This document shows positions 1 to 9,740 of a DNA stretch of 64,000 bases, one piece after another. Within the stretch, counting starts at the first letter, position 1; every line of letters begins with the position of its first letter. Below the pieces are notes generated by a model. That model was given only the letters and a program-made list of their open reading frames with translations. It had not been told where the DNA came from and did not search any database. A program made the translations under genes and the position numbers. The stretch is from Myxococcales bacterium (GTDB taxonomy: Bacteria > Myxococcota_A > Polyangia > Haliangiales > Haliangiaceae): the NCBI GenBank assembly GCA_016717005.1, contig JADJUF010000039.1:1-64000 (forward strand). Reading direction: 5' to 3'.

Positions 1-322
1 CCCGACCGCGCTGTCGACCGGCGGCAACTTCGATCTTCCTGGGGCGTCGCGCTCGATCCGGACTGGCCGGGTAAGCTTGTGTCCGACTTCAACCGCGCGA
101 CGAGCGTCGCTGGTCGACCGCACGACCGGCGCGCGGTCACGCGGTTCGAGGACGCGCGCATCGCCGAGCCGCGCGGCATCGAGTGGCTGGCCGGCGGCGG
201 CGCTACCGCGTTCGGCGACAGCCTCGATGGTGACCAGCCGCGGCGACCGCACGGTCTACCTGACCTGCGGCGGTGGCAGCTCCGGGCTGCGGTCTACCTG
301 ACCCGGGCTTGCGATCGACGTC
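1..322. other. Unassigned start of window, possibly the broken 3' part of a gene
   Basis: The stretch reads as protein-like on the plus strand in pieces (for example GIEWLAGGGATAFGDSLDGD near 175-230 and RTVYLTCGGG near 245-285), but the pieces are in different frames and I recognise no family. The neighbouring 7 kb is full of apparent indels, so this is probably the damaged end of a gene that begins before the window. No RNA gene, repeat or promoter was seen. Confidence 0.25.
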
Positions 323-972
323 GTGCCGCGGCCGGCTCGACCTCTGTACCTCATCACCGAGCCTGGCAACGGCGCCCGCGGCCGGATCTTTCCGGGTCAC
401 GGGGTTCTTTGGACCCTCGTCGTCCTGGCGGCCGCGGTCGGCGTCGCGCACGCCGAGCCGACCGTCGCTGCGCGCACCGGGCCGCCGACCGGTGTCGCGA
501 TCGGCGTCGAGCTGGGCCAGCCGTCGACCGTGACCGTGCGGTGGGCGACCGGTTGCGGTGCTCGGCGTCGGCGCGGCGTCGGCACCGGCACGCCTGACGG
601 CACCGGCCTGACGCAGATCCATGGCGGGGTCAGCGTTCGCGCTGGTGGTGCTGGCGGCCACCTCGCGCCGCGCAGTGCCGCTGTTCGTCGGCGTCGGCGC
701 GCGCCATTACGCGCACCACTACGATCCCGCGTCGAATGATTTGCGCTGCCCGACCGCCACGTCGGGCTCGAGGCCACCGTCGGCGCGGCGCTGGTGCTGT
801 GGGCGTCGCGCCCTCGAGGTGTCACTCGACGGCGGCCCCGGCTACGACGTCGGCCGTGCGACAGCCTGCTACGCTTCCCATGTCGCGACCCTGTGCCTGC
901 ACCAGGGCGCGTCGCGGCTGTACCTCCACGCTGCGGTGGGGCCTGCGCTGGTACCCGGGCGTCGGCGGCTGA
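323..972 (+). pseudogene. Outer-membrane-like protein, frameshifted
   Basis: A signal-peptide-like stretch (VLWTLVVLAAAVGVAHA, about 403-453) is followed in shifting frames by alternating hydrophobic segments such as DRHVGLEATVGAALVLWASRP (about 757-822), LEVSLDGGPGYDV and a final RWYPG near 960. This pattern resembles the small beta-barrel outer-membrane proteins that are frequent elsewhere in the window. At least two frame changes are needed to join the pieces, and stop codons interrupt each frame. The start at 323 is only the first ATG in the signal-peptide frame. No specific family is recognised, and the call of outer-membrane protein is inference from pattern. Confidence 0.35.
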
Positions 973-1080
973 CCCGCGGTCGGCGTGTCGGGCGCGGGTG
1001 TGGTTCCTGGCCCGGATCGGCCGGGATTGGGCCTCTGGTGGCTCCCGCTGGCCGCCGGGACGTGGCAAGGTCCGCGACCC

Positions 1081-2508
1081 GTGAAAGAACCACCGCCCGG
1101 AGCGCTTCGACGACCTCGGCCTCATCGATCCGATCGCGCGCGCGGTGCGAGAGCAAGGCTACGAGCGTCCGACCCCCATCCAGGCGCGCGCCATCCCCCA
1201 CCGCTCGCGGGTCGTGACCTGCTGGGCTGGCCCAGACGGGAACCGGCAAGACCGCGGCCTTCTGCCTGCCGATTCTGCAACGCCTGGTGACGCCGGGTCT
1301 GGCCCGCGGCCGCGGCCCGAGGCCGCTCCGTGGGCGCTGATCCTGACGCCGACCCGAGAGCTGGCGTCGCAGATCGGCGAGAGCCTCAACGGCTTGGGCT
1401 TGCGCACCTCGACACCTGTGCACGGTCAGATATGGCGGTGTCGGAACAGAGCCCCAGAAGCAGGAGCTGAGCAGTGGCCTCGATGTGCTGGTCCGATGCC
1501 TGGACGCTTGCTCGACCTCGACGGCGAGGGCTCGTGGACTTGCCCCTCCTGGAGTCTCAGTTAGCTCGCGACAGGGCCAGATCGTTGCTCGACATGGGGT
1601 TCATCCACGACGTGCAAGGGGTAACCGCGGCTCTGCCCAACAAGCGTCAAACGCGCTGTTCTTCTCCGCGACGATGCCGGACGAGGCCCAGAAGCTGGCC
1701 GACAAGCTGCTCGGGGCCGGGTTTGTCCGGGTCGCGGGGCCCGGTGTCGCCGACGGCCGAGAACGTCGCCAGAGAGGTGGGTTACGTCGACAAAGGACGA
1801 CAAGCGCGCTCCTCGATCGAGCACCTGCGTGATGCGTCGGAATGCCGACGGGTGCTGTACTTCTCCGCACCAAGCATGGGGCGAACAAGATCGTCGCCCA
1901 CCTGGACAGACCGACGTCGCAGCGGCCGCGATCCACGAAACAAGTCGCAGAGAGCGCGAGACGCGCGCCCTGGCACCCTTCAGGGTCGGCAAGACTGGGT
2001 GTCTGGTTTGCGACCGACATTTGCCGCCCGCGGCATCGACATTGACGGATGACCCACGTGGTCAACTTCGACCTGCCCGAGGTCGCCGAGACGTACGTCC
2101 ACCGGATCGGTCACCGCGCCCGCGCCGGCCGCGACGGGCTACGCCGCGTGGTCGTTCTGCGAGGCCGACGAGCGCGAGCTGCTGGTCGCGATCGAGCGGC
2201 TCATCCGCATCAACATCCCGGTGATCGAGGGCCACCTGTTCGAGGATCGGGCGTCGCGGCCGCTGCGCCCGGGCGAGCGGGTCGCGATGTCGCCCCAGGC
2301 GCAGATGCAGGCGCGGCGCGACGAGCTGCGCCGGTCGTCGCCGCGGCGGACGCGCCCCGGCGCGATGATCACCGCCGCGAGCCGGCGCGCCCCGAGGGGC
2401 AGCGCCCGGCTTCACGTCCGCGCCGGCGCCTGCGGGCGCCCCTGCGCCCCGGTGGTGGCGGCGGTTTGCGGCGGCGGCGGCAGTGGCGGCGGCGGCCGCC
2501 CGTCATAG
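1081..2508 (+). pseudogene. DEAD-box RNA helicase (RhlE-type), frameshifted
   Basis: The family's motifs appear in correct order but spread over three frames: Q-motif region (FDDLGL, then GYERPTPIQARAIP near 1160-1200), motif I (AQTGTGKTAAF near 1230-1262), Ia (LTPTRELASQI), Ib (PGRLLDLD), motif II region (LDMGFIHDV), motif III (FFSATMPDEAQKLADKLL), helicase-C motifs (RTKHGANKIVAHLD, AARGIDID, HVVNFDLPEVAETYVHRIG) and a Gly-rich tail. At least eight or nine frame changes are required. Such proteins unwind RNA with ATP during ribosome assembly or mRNA decay. With so many intact motifs, sequencing indels are more likely than an old pseudogene. The start is placed at the GTG of VKEPPP just before the Q-motif. 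It ends convergently with, and overlaps by 6 bases, the next gene. Confidence 0.75.
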
Positions 2509-5210
2509 CTCGACGGCGACCGCGACGATCGCGCTGATCGGCGCCTGGTACCGGGTCGGCTACGTAGCCGTCGACGCGCAGGCCGGGTTGCCCTCGACGA
2601 CGCCGTCCTTGAGCCAGATCAGATCGCCGGCGTCGCCGCCGACGATCGGCGACGCGTCGCGCGCGAACGACTTCCTCGACCGCGACCACGCCGCGGCGAT
2701 CGAACAGGTTCCAGACGTCGAGCGTCGCGCTCCAGCGACCGCGGCGCGCGCCGACGGTTGGCCTGGCCTGGGGCGGGGCCGGCAGGCGCCCGGACGCCGC
2801 GCGGCACCGCGAAGGTCTGGCTGCGACCGATGCGCGCGCTGCGGGGTCGTCCTGACGCGGCGGTCGCGCGACGCCACCGTCGAGGGCGAGGCCGCGCCAG
2901 CGCCCGCGCAGCGCCAGCTCGGCGAAGAACCGGTGCGGCTGATCGCCGGGCAGCGGGCCGGTGGCGTTGGCGTACGCCGCCGACGGCCTCGTCGAACAGC
3001 GACGACCCGCCGAGCTGGTAGCCCTCGACCGTACGGCCCCGGCCAGTTGCCGCGCAGCCGCGACCACGTAGCCGAGCCGCACCGCCAGCTTGCCGGTCGG
3101 CGCGCTGGTCAGCCAGCTCGCGACCTGCCGGTCGTATCTCGGGGGTCGCGACCACTGCCCGGTGGCGGCGCCGGCGGTCCCGAGCGCCGAGCTCGTCGTC
3201 GAGCGCGCGCCCAGGTGACGGGTTGCGCACCGACACGCCCAGGCGGACGACGTCGGCTGACTGACCTCGACGCCGGCCGGCGCCTCGTCGACCCGGGTGC
3301 CGCATGCGTCGGGCTGGAACGTTCCTGCGGCGCTGCCCCCTGAGCGATCGTCGGCGCTGCCGGCGAAGGTCAGCGTCTGTAAGAGCGTCGGCCCGGCGTA
3401 GACGACTGCGCCCAGGCCGGCCGGACCACCGGCGCGTAGCGCCCCCAGGCCACGAACGCGCGCGACCGGTCGCCGCCGAGGAAGTCCCAGGCGGCGCTGG
3501 TCCATGGCAGCACCTCGCGCAGGGTCAGCGCGGTGCCGAGCTGGCCTGACTGCGCGCGCACGCCGTACTCGACCGCGATCTCCGGCGCCGGGCGCCAGGT
3601 GCCGGCGACGAACGCGGCGACGGTGCGGGTGCGGTAGGTGATCGTCGCGCGATCGAGGAACGTGCACGCGGTGCCGGCGCAGGTGCCGGGGCCGTCGCCG
3701 ACCTCGACCAGCTGGCAGTCGATGAACGCGTCGGGGCCGAGCCGCCGCCGGATGAGGCCGCCGCTGTAGCGCGCGGCGCTGACTGCGCGCACGTCGTCGC
3801 CGGCGACGCCGAGCGCCAGGCGATGGGCGCCTGGGTGTGGACCACCGGCGTGGGCGCTCGGGCGATCGATCGCGAGCTGGCGCAGCGCGCCGGCGCCGCC
3901 GGTCCAGGTGAACCCGGTCGCGATCGGCAGTTCGCGATCACGGGTAGGCGTCGCCGGTGCCGCCGGCGGAGGCCGCGCGCACCTGCTGATCGAGCGCGTC
4001 GCCGACCGGCAGCTCGGTGACCGCGGGCACGTAGGCCGAGCCGACGTCGGGCGCGTCGCCGGCGGCAATGCGCGCGTCGTCGGTGCGGTCGCTGCGGAAC
4101 CACGCGCCTGGAGCGCCGCACCGAGGTCGCGCCCCACTGGCCGCGCCAGGTCGCGCCGGCGGTGCCGAACAGGCTGGTGCGGCTGACGCCGGCGGCGTCG
4201 TCCCCGGCCGGGACGATCCAGCGCGGGCTGCGCGCGACCTCGCCCAGCGCGGTGACGTCGAGCTGATGGTGCGCGAACCGCAGGCCCGCGCGCGCGACGA
4301 ACGGCACGTCAAACGCGATCGCGGCGCGGCTCGCCGCTGGCGATCGCCTCGTGGACGATCGCCCGGCGCTGTCGCGATCCGCCACGCCGTCGCCGTCGGC
4401 GTCGACCTGCTGGAACGCCACGCGCTCGAGGCGTTGATCGGTGAGTTGCGGCGCGACCCCCGACGAGGTACCAGGGCCGGCCGCCGGCGACGGTCGAGCA
4501 GCGGCCCGCTGACCACGGCCTCGGCCGCGATCGTCCGCGCCGACCAGGCGGCCGCGGAACGGCGTGAACTGCGAGCGGCGCGCGCGGCAGCCACGGCGCG
4601 GCCCGGCCGGCGCTCAGCCACACGCGGCCCTCGGCCGCGGCGACGGCCCCGGCGGTGCGCAGCCGCGCGTCGACGGCCGCGCCCACGCCGACGCCGCTGT
4701 CGGCGCCGAGCCCGGCGGTGCCGACGGTGAGGTCCTCGACGAACGCGAGCGGCACGGTCAGGCCGAGGCCGCCGGTGTAGGGCGCGTCGATCGGCGCACC
4801 GTCGACGGTCCAGTGGCTGTCGACGCCGGTCGCGCCGCTGGCGCTCAGGCCGGCGTCGTCGCGGCCGGTGCCGATCACCGCGCCGGCGACCGCGCCGGAC
4901 GTCGGCGTCGAGGCTCGGCAGCCGCCGCAGGAACGCGCGGGTCAGCACGGTCGTGAGCGCGGCCGGCGCCCGCGCATCGCGGCGCGGGCACGGCAGCAGC
5001 GCTGGTCGGGGGCAGCGCGCCAGCGGCCGACGCCTGGGGCTGCGGTCGAACAGCGCGCCAGTGGCCGGCGGCGTCGGCTTCCGATCGAACAGCGCGCCGG
5101 TGTCCGGCGGCGTCGGCCGGGCCGCGTCGTCGGCGACCGCGGGCGCGAACGCGGTCGTCACCAGTAGCGCGACGACCCACCATCGGCGAGCATCTCGACA
5201 GGATGGCGAC
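2503..5210 (-). pseudogene. TonB-dependent outer-membrane receptor, frameshifted
   Basis: Reading the minus strand, a signal peptide (WWVVALLVTTAFAPAVADD, near 5185-5130) is followed by a short tandem repeat (PTPPDTGALFDRK then PTPPATGALFDRS), a plug-like domain (DGAPIDAPYTGGLG, FVEDLTVGTAGLGAD, near 4815-4690) and long beta-barrel segments (FVARAGLRFAHHQLDVTALGEVARSPRW; WSATLDVWNLFDRRGVV near 2700), ending with AVEL and a TGA. The barrel is spread over three frames. TonB-dependent receptors import large ligands through the outer membrane using TonB energy; the substrate cannot be told here. The early disordered repeat replaces a recognisable TonB box. Probably an intact gene in the organism, with sequencing indels. 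Confidence 0.6.
5035..5118 (-). repeat. Tandem repeat in the N-terminus of the TonB receptor
   Basis: On the minus strand two adjacent units encode PTPPDTGALFDRK and PTPPATGALFDRS. The unit is about 42 bases with a few substitutions. It lies between the signal peptide and the plug domain. Confidence 0.5.
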
Positions 5211-5218
5211 GCCGAAAC

Positions 5219-5690
5219 ATGGCCGGCAGCATCGCACGGACCGCTCACCGAGGTCGCGACCGACCTGTGGATCGTGGACGCCGAGCTGCCCGACCTGCCG
5301 ATCGGCCGACGCATGACGTTGTGGCGGACCGCCGACGGCGGCTCGCCGCGCACAGCGCGGTCGCGTGACGCCGCGACGATGGCGCAGCTCGACGCGCTCG
5401 GCCCGGTGCGCTGGATCGTCGTGCCGAGCGGGTTCCACCGCCTGGACGCGCCGCGCTGGAAGGCCCGCCACCCCGACGCCCGGGTTGTCGCGATGCCGGC
5501 GCCCACCGCCGCGTCGGCGCCCGGGTCCCGGTCGACGGCGACTACGGCGCCCTGCCGACCGGCGGCCGGGTCGAGGTCGAGCCGCTCGCGGGCGTGCCGT
5601 CGGAGGCGGTGTTCATCCACCGCGACGACGACGCCAGGCTGACGCTGATCTTCAACGACGGGTTCATGAACCTCCCGGGCGGCGCACGTG
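5219..5690 (+). pseudogene. DUF4336-like (metallo-hydrolase-fold) protein, frameshifted and truncated
   Basis: Frame pieces read TEVATDLWIVDAELPDLP, then RMTLWRTADGG, LDALGPVRWIVVPSGFHRL, RWKARHPDARVVAMPAP, and VFIHRDDDARLTLIFNDGF. This order (W-V-D/E start, M-T-L/V-x-R, G-P-V-x-x-x-V-x-P-x-x-x-H, F-x-H-R, L-I-x-x-D) is what I remember of DUF4336, a metallo-beta-lactamase-like family of unknown function. At least two frame changes occur. The usual C-terminal third, after the FNDGF segment, is absent because the sequence passes directly into the photolyase. It is divergent from the TonB receptor gene. Confidence 0.5.
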
Positions 5691-7089
5691 CTGTACTGAT
5701 GATCGGCGCCCGGCGCGCGACCGCGAGCTTCGCGCTCGATCACGCGTCGTCGCGCGCGACCGCGCTGGGCCTGCTGCTCCTGGTGTTCGAGCCGCTCCGG
5801 GTCGGCTACCGCTGGGCCAGCGATCGCCTGCACCGGTTCGTGCTCGACGGCATGGCCGCCAACGCCGCGGCGTTCGCGGCGGCCGGCGTCACCTACTACC
5901 CGTACGTCGAGCCCGCGCCCGGCGCCGGGCGCGGCCTGCTGGCGGCGCTCGCGGCGCGGGCCGCGGTGGTCATCACCGACGAGCAGCCCGGGTTCTTCCT
6001 GCCGGCGATGGTCGCCGCCGCGGGCCGCCAGCGCGACGGCCGCGTCGAGCCGATCGACGGCGTCGGCCTCCTGCCGCTGCGCGCCCACGGCCGCGCGTTC
6101 GCCACCGCCGCGGCGTTCCGCTGGCACTGGCAGAAGGTGCTCGGCGCGCACCTCGGTCCGGGCCGAGCCCGCCGCTGGCGCGCGCGGCCGCCAGCGCCGG
6201 CGCGCCGCGATCCCCGGCGCGATCCTGCGGCGCTGGCCCGCGGCCACCGCGGCGCTGCTCGCCGGCGCCGGCCTCGCCGCCTGCCGATCGATCACGCCGG
6301 GGCCCGGTCGCCGATCGCGGCGGCGCGCCCGCGGCCGCCGCGGCTGCGCAGCTTCGTCGCGACCCGCCTGCCTCGCTACGCCGACGAGCGCAACCAGCCC
6401 GACGGTCGCGGCGGCCAGCGGCCTGTCGCCGTACCTGCACTTCGGCCACATGGGCGCCCACACGAGGTCGTCGACGCGCGGCCGGCGCAGCGCCGGCTGG
6501 CCCCGGCGCGGGCCGGGCAGCGCGACCGGCAGCCGCGACGGCTGGTGGGGCGTGCCGCCGCCGGCCGAGGGCGTTCCATGGACGAGCTGCTTGACCTGGC
6601 GCGAGCTCGGCCATGGCTTCTGTCACCACCGGCCCGACTACGATCGGTACGAGTCGCTGCCGCCGTGGGCGCGGACCTCGCTCGACGCCCACGCCGGCGA
6701 TCCGCGCCCGCACCGCTACACGCTCGCCGAGCTCGAGGGCGCCGCGACCCACGATCCGCTCTGGAACGCGGCCCAGCGCCAGCTCGTCGCCGAGGGCCGC
6801 ATCCACAACTACCTGCGCATGCTCTGGGGCAAGAAGATCCTCGAGTGGAGCCCGTCGCCGCGGGCCGCGCTGGCCGCGCTGATCGAGCTCAACAACAAGT
6901 ACGCGCTCGACGGCCGCGACCCCAACTCGTACAGCGGCATCTTCTGGACCTGGGCCGGTTCGATCGCCCGTGGGGCCGGAGCGCCCGATCTTCGGCACGA
7001 TCCGCTACATGTCCTCGGACAACACCGCGCGCAAGGTGCGGGTCAAGCGCTACCTCGAGCGCTGGTCGGCGCAGCCGTCGCTGCTGTGA
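5682..7089 (+). pseudogene. Class II deoxyribodipyrimidine photolyase, frameshifted
   Basis: Light-driven repair of UV cyclobutane pyrimidine dimers using FAD. The N-terminal photolyase domain reads MIGARRATASFALDHAS, LLLLVFEPLRVGYRWASDRLHRFV, GVTYYPYVEP and VITDEQPGFFLPAMVAAA; the C-terminal FAD-binding domain reads YLHFGHMGAHEVVD, WRELGHGFCHH, YDRYESLPPWA, LRMLWGKKILEWSP, NKYALDGRDPNSYSGIFW, and IFGTIRYMSSDN. These are hallmarks of the class II family rather than class I. Frame changes are needed near 5695 (HVLYWM is broken), around 6150-6300, near 6540 and near 6960. The extreme N-terminus is missing because the preceding DUF4336-like gene runs into it. Probably a working gene damaged by sequence errors or an assembly collapse. 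Confidence 0.75.
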
Positions 7090-7110
7090 GCGCGCGGCGC
7101 CGCCGCGGCG

Positions 7111-7885
7111 CTACTCATAGAGCCGCACGAACTGCCGCGGCGCCCGGCGGGTGCGGGTGCAGCGGGTCGACGCCGGCATCAGCACGAACGACAGCGCCCG
7201 GCGCGGCCGCGCGGTGTGGTTGCGGCGCGAGCGGTGCCAGACCAGGTTGTGCAAGAGCAGCACCTCGCCCGCGACCGCCGGCACCGCGACCGCCGCGCGC
7301 GTCGACGAGCGCGTCGGGGATCGTCCCGCCCGCGGGCGTGGCCAGCCCGCCGCGGTGGCTGCCCGGCACCAGCTCGACGCAGCCGCTCGCGACCGGCGCG
7401 TCGTCGAGCGCGGTCCACAGGGTCACGGTCGGCTGCGCGGTCAGGCCCCAGAAGTTGCCGCCGTCCTGGTGCCACGGCAGCTCGGTGCCGCCCGCCGTCG
7501 TCGCGGACGCGGCCTTGGTCCAGATCACCGCGCGGCACAGCGCGACCTCGTCGCCGATGAGCGCGCGCGCGATCCGCGCGAACAGCGGGTTGTCGAGCCA
7601 CGCGCGCACGACCGGATCGCGCTCGACGCCCTCGATCTTGCGGTACGCCCGCGACGGCCCGATCCAGCCGCGTCGGACCGGCAGATCGTCGTAGGCGCCG
7701 GTCGGGGCGTCGTGCTGAAAGAACATGCCGTCGCGCGGGGCGGTCCCGTCCATCAGCCCGTCGACCCGCTCGATCAGCGCGGCGCGCGCCGCCGCGGTCG
7801 CGCACGCCCAGGCGCGCCCAGCCTGGGCCGCCCACGCCGCCAGCGGCTCGGCGAGCTCGACGGTGCGCGCGTGGTCGGTGAGCAC
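7111..7885 (-). CDS. Phytanoyl-CoA dioxygenase (PhyH) family protein, one frameshift
   Basis: Fe(II)/2-oxoglutarate-dependent oxygenase of about 258 residues. Starting at MLTDHARTVELAEPL, the iron-binding HxD motif is at about residues 139-141 (WHQDGGNFW), and a conserved region VTLWTALDDAPVASGCVELVPGSH follows. The reading frame must shift near 7290-7320 to continue with VAGEVLLLHNLVWHRSRRNHTARP, which supplies the distal iron-ligand histidine and the Arg that binds 2-oxoglutarate, and ends QFVRLYE-stop. Without the shift the frame runs into an unrelated Gly/Arg-rich stretch, so a single indel is likely. The substrate is unknown; family members hydroxylate lipids and small natural products. 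The gene stands alone, convergent with the photolyase. Confidence 0.75.
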
Positions 7886-7930
7886 GGTCGGAATCTACCC
7901 GACTCGCGCCTGGCCCCACAGCGGAGTAGG

Positions 7931-8488
7931 ATGTCGACGATGCGCCGCGTCCTCGGTCTCGCTCCGCTGTTCTCGCTCCTCGTGGTCGCCTGCGGCGGCG
8001 ACACCGGCGACCCGCAGGTCGGCGAGTGCGAGGACTACTGCGACCTCATCACGGCCCACTGCTCGGGCGCCGTGGCGCAGTACTCCGATCGCAACAGCTG
8101 CCTGGCGACCTGCGAGGTGATGCCGCTGGGCGAACCGGCGACCCACGCCGGCCACACCGTCGCGTGCCGGACGTTCCAGGCCGCGGCCGCGGAGCTCGAC
8201 GCGGCGGCCACGTGCCCCAGCGCCGGGCCCGGCGGCGCCGGCGTGTGCGGGAGCGACTGCGAGAGCTTCTGCGCGATGACCGACGAGATCTGCGGCGACC
8301 TGTCGCCGTACGCGACCAGCGCCGAGTGCTTGTCGGCGTGCGCCGGCTTCGCGTCGCTGTCGCCGTTCGACGCCAGCGACATCGCCGGCGACACGATCGA
8401 GTGCCGCCTCTACCACCTGACCGCGGCCTCGGTCGCGCCCGGCACGCACTGCCCCCACCTCGCGGTGGTCAGCAGCACCTGCCAGTGA
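7931..8488 (+). CDS. Cys-rich lipoprotein with two related modules
   Basis: 185 residues, not a family I recognise. A lipoprotein signal is clear: MRRVLGLAPLFSLLVVAC with the lipidated Cys at about residue 21. The mature part has two Cys-rich modules of about 75 residues, one beginning ECEDYCDLITAHC and the other DCESFCAMTDEIC; each goes on with SCLATC or ECLSAC and an ECRLYH- or ACRTF-like segment about 25 residues later. The pairing suggests an internal duplication held by disulfides, on the periplasmic side or cell surface. The ATG at 7931 was chosen because the signal sequence follows directly. Codon use matches its neighbours. Confidence 0.8.
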   Translation: MSTMRRVLGLAPLFSLLVVACGGDTGDPQVGECEDYCDLITAHCSGAVAQYSDRNSCLATCEVMPLGEPATHAGHTVACRTFQAAAAELDAAATCPSAGPGGAGVCGSDCESFCAMTDEICGDLSPYATSAECLSACAGFASLSPFDASDIAGDTIECRLYHLTAASVAPGTHCPHLAVVSSTCQ

Positions 8489-8512
8489 GCCGGCGGCCGG
8501 CGAGCCAGCGGC

Positions 8513-9565
8513 TCAGGCGCGCGCGGCGGCGCTGACGACCTTCGGGATCCGCACGCGCGGGCCGATCCGGAAGGTCACCTTGCGCAGGTTCTTGTAGTAC
8601 TCGCCGTCGATCACCGGCTCGAGCAGCTCGCCGGCGGTCGCCTCGAGCGTCATCTCGCGGCACGGCCGGTCGAGGACCTCGCGGCCGATCATCTCGTCGC
8701 CGCGCGCCATCCGCGGCAGGTTGCGCGCGATCGCCCACGGCGACGGCGTGCCGACCAGCGCGTTCATCAGGCCGGCCTGATCGGCCTTGCCGAAGAACTT
8801 GAGCACGTTGCCCAGGTTGATCGACATCGACGCGACGTGGATGCCGGTGAACTCATCGCCGGGCAGCACCATGCCGTCGATCGACACCTTGGCGCGGGTC
8901 GGGCGGAACATCGAGCGGGCGTACTCGCCGAGCGGCGCCAGCGCCGGCACGTGGCGGAGCGGCGTCAGCGTGACCGGCATCGACAGGAGCGTGCGGGTCA
9001 CGACCTTCATGATCGTGCGCGGGTTGGGATCCGCGGCCTCGTAGTACTTCGAGAAGAAGCGCTGGCCGATGCCGCCCGCGGCGACCGCGAAGCCCCAGGT
9101 GCGGAACGGGACGTCGCCGGCGTCGGTGGCCTCGATCCCGTCGATCACCATCGAGTCGACCTCGGTCTCCTCGACCCGCAGGCCCGCCTCGATCTTGCCG
9201 CGCAGCGTGGCCAGCAGGCCCTCGGCGTCGCCCTTGATGCCGACGTTGCCGGCGATGAAGTCGATCGTGCCGCCGTTGGTCGGCATGGTCAGCGGCATCG
9301 GCACCGCGTGGCCCGCGAACTCCTCCTCCTGCAGGACCTCCATGCCCATCCGCAGCATCCAGTGGAGCGCGCCGTCACCGCCGTCGGCGACCCAGTAGCG
9401 GGCCCGCTTGCGGAGGAAGTCGCGCAGCACCGGCTTGATCGACTCGAGCGTCCGCGTCTCGTGGACCTCACCCATGGTCCCGACGATCGACTGAAGGCGG
9501 GCGGCCCGATCGGGCTTGCCCTTGTTCTTCCGGCTGTTGGGGTTGGTGATGACACCGATCTGCAT
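8513..9565 (-). CDS. Diacylglycerol kinase/lipid kinase family protein
   Basis: 350 residues. The DAGK catalytic fold is shown by the N-terminal ITNPNSRKNKGKP (residues 6-18), the nucleotide-binding GGDGALHW (62-69) and the PTNGGTIDF segment (95-103), which corresponds to the usual GTGNDFA motif but differs from it. Later segments resemble the C-terminal beta-sandwich of YegS-like kinases. Members phosphorylate diacylglycerol or related lipids such as sphingosine at the membrane; the substrate here cannot be read from the sequence. The ATG start puts the first beta strand (MQIGVITNPNS) at the normal distance. It is transcribed alone and diverges from the next gene. Confidence 0.85.
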   Translation of the reverse strand: MQIGVITNPNSRKNKGKPDRAARLQSIVGTMGEVHETRTLESIKPVLRDFLRKRARYWVADGGDGALHWMLRMGMEVLQEEEFAGHAVPMPLTMPTNGGTIDFIAGNVGIKGDAEGLLATLRGKIEAGLRVEETEVDSMVIDGIEATDAGDVPFRTWGFAVAAGGIGQRFFSKYYEAADPNPRTIMKVVTRTLLSMPVTLTPLRHVPALAPLGEYARSMFRPTRAKVSIDGMVLPGDEFTGIHVASMSINLGNVLKFFGKADQAGLMNALVGTPSPWAIARNLPRMARGDEMIGREVLDRPCREMTLEATAGELLEPVIDGEYYKNLRKVTFRIGPRVRIPKVVSAAARA

Positions 9566-9740
9566 GGGGCAACTCCTGCCCCGGTAGCTTGCAAGAACCG
9601 AGCGCGTCGACGCAGTGCGTAAACCACCGAAATCTGATGGCCGGACCGATCCCTGGCGCGAAGCCGGCTACGCACATTCCGGGCCTGGGTGTGTACCTCG
9701 GGTGGCGGAACCGTTTCGCCGCGGTGGCGTCCATGGACCG

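Noticed and set aside
3938..6463. Minus-strand open frame of 841 codons
   Set aside because: It joins a real TonB receptor piece with antisense photolyase; the product mixes unrelated segments because of the frameshifts.
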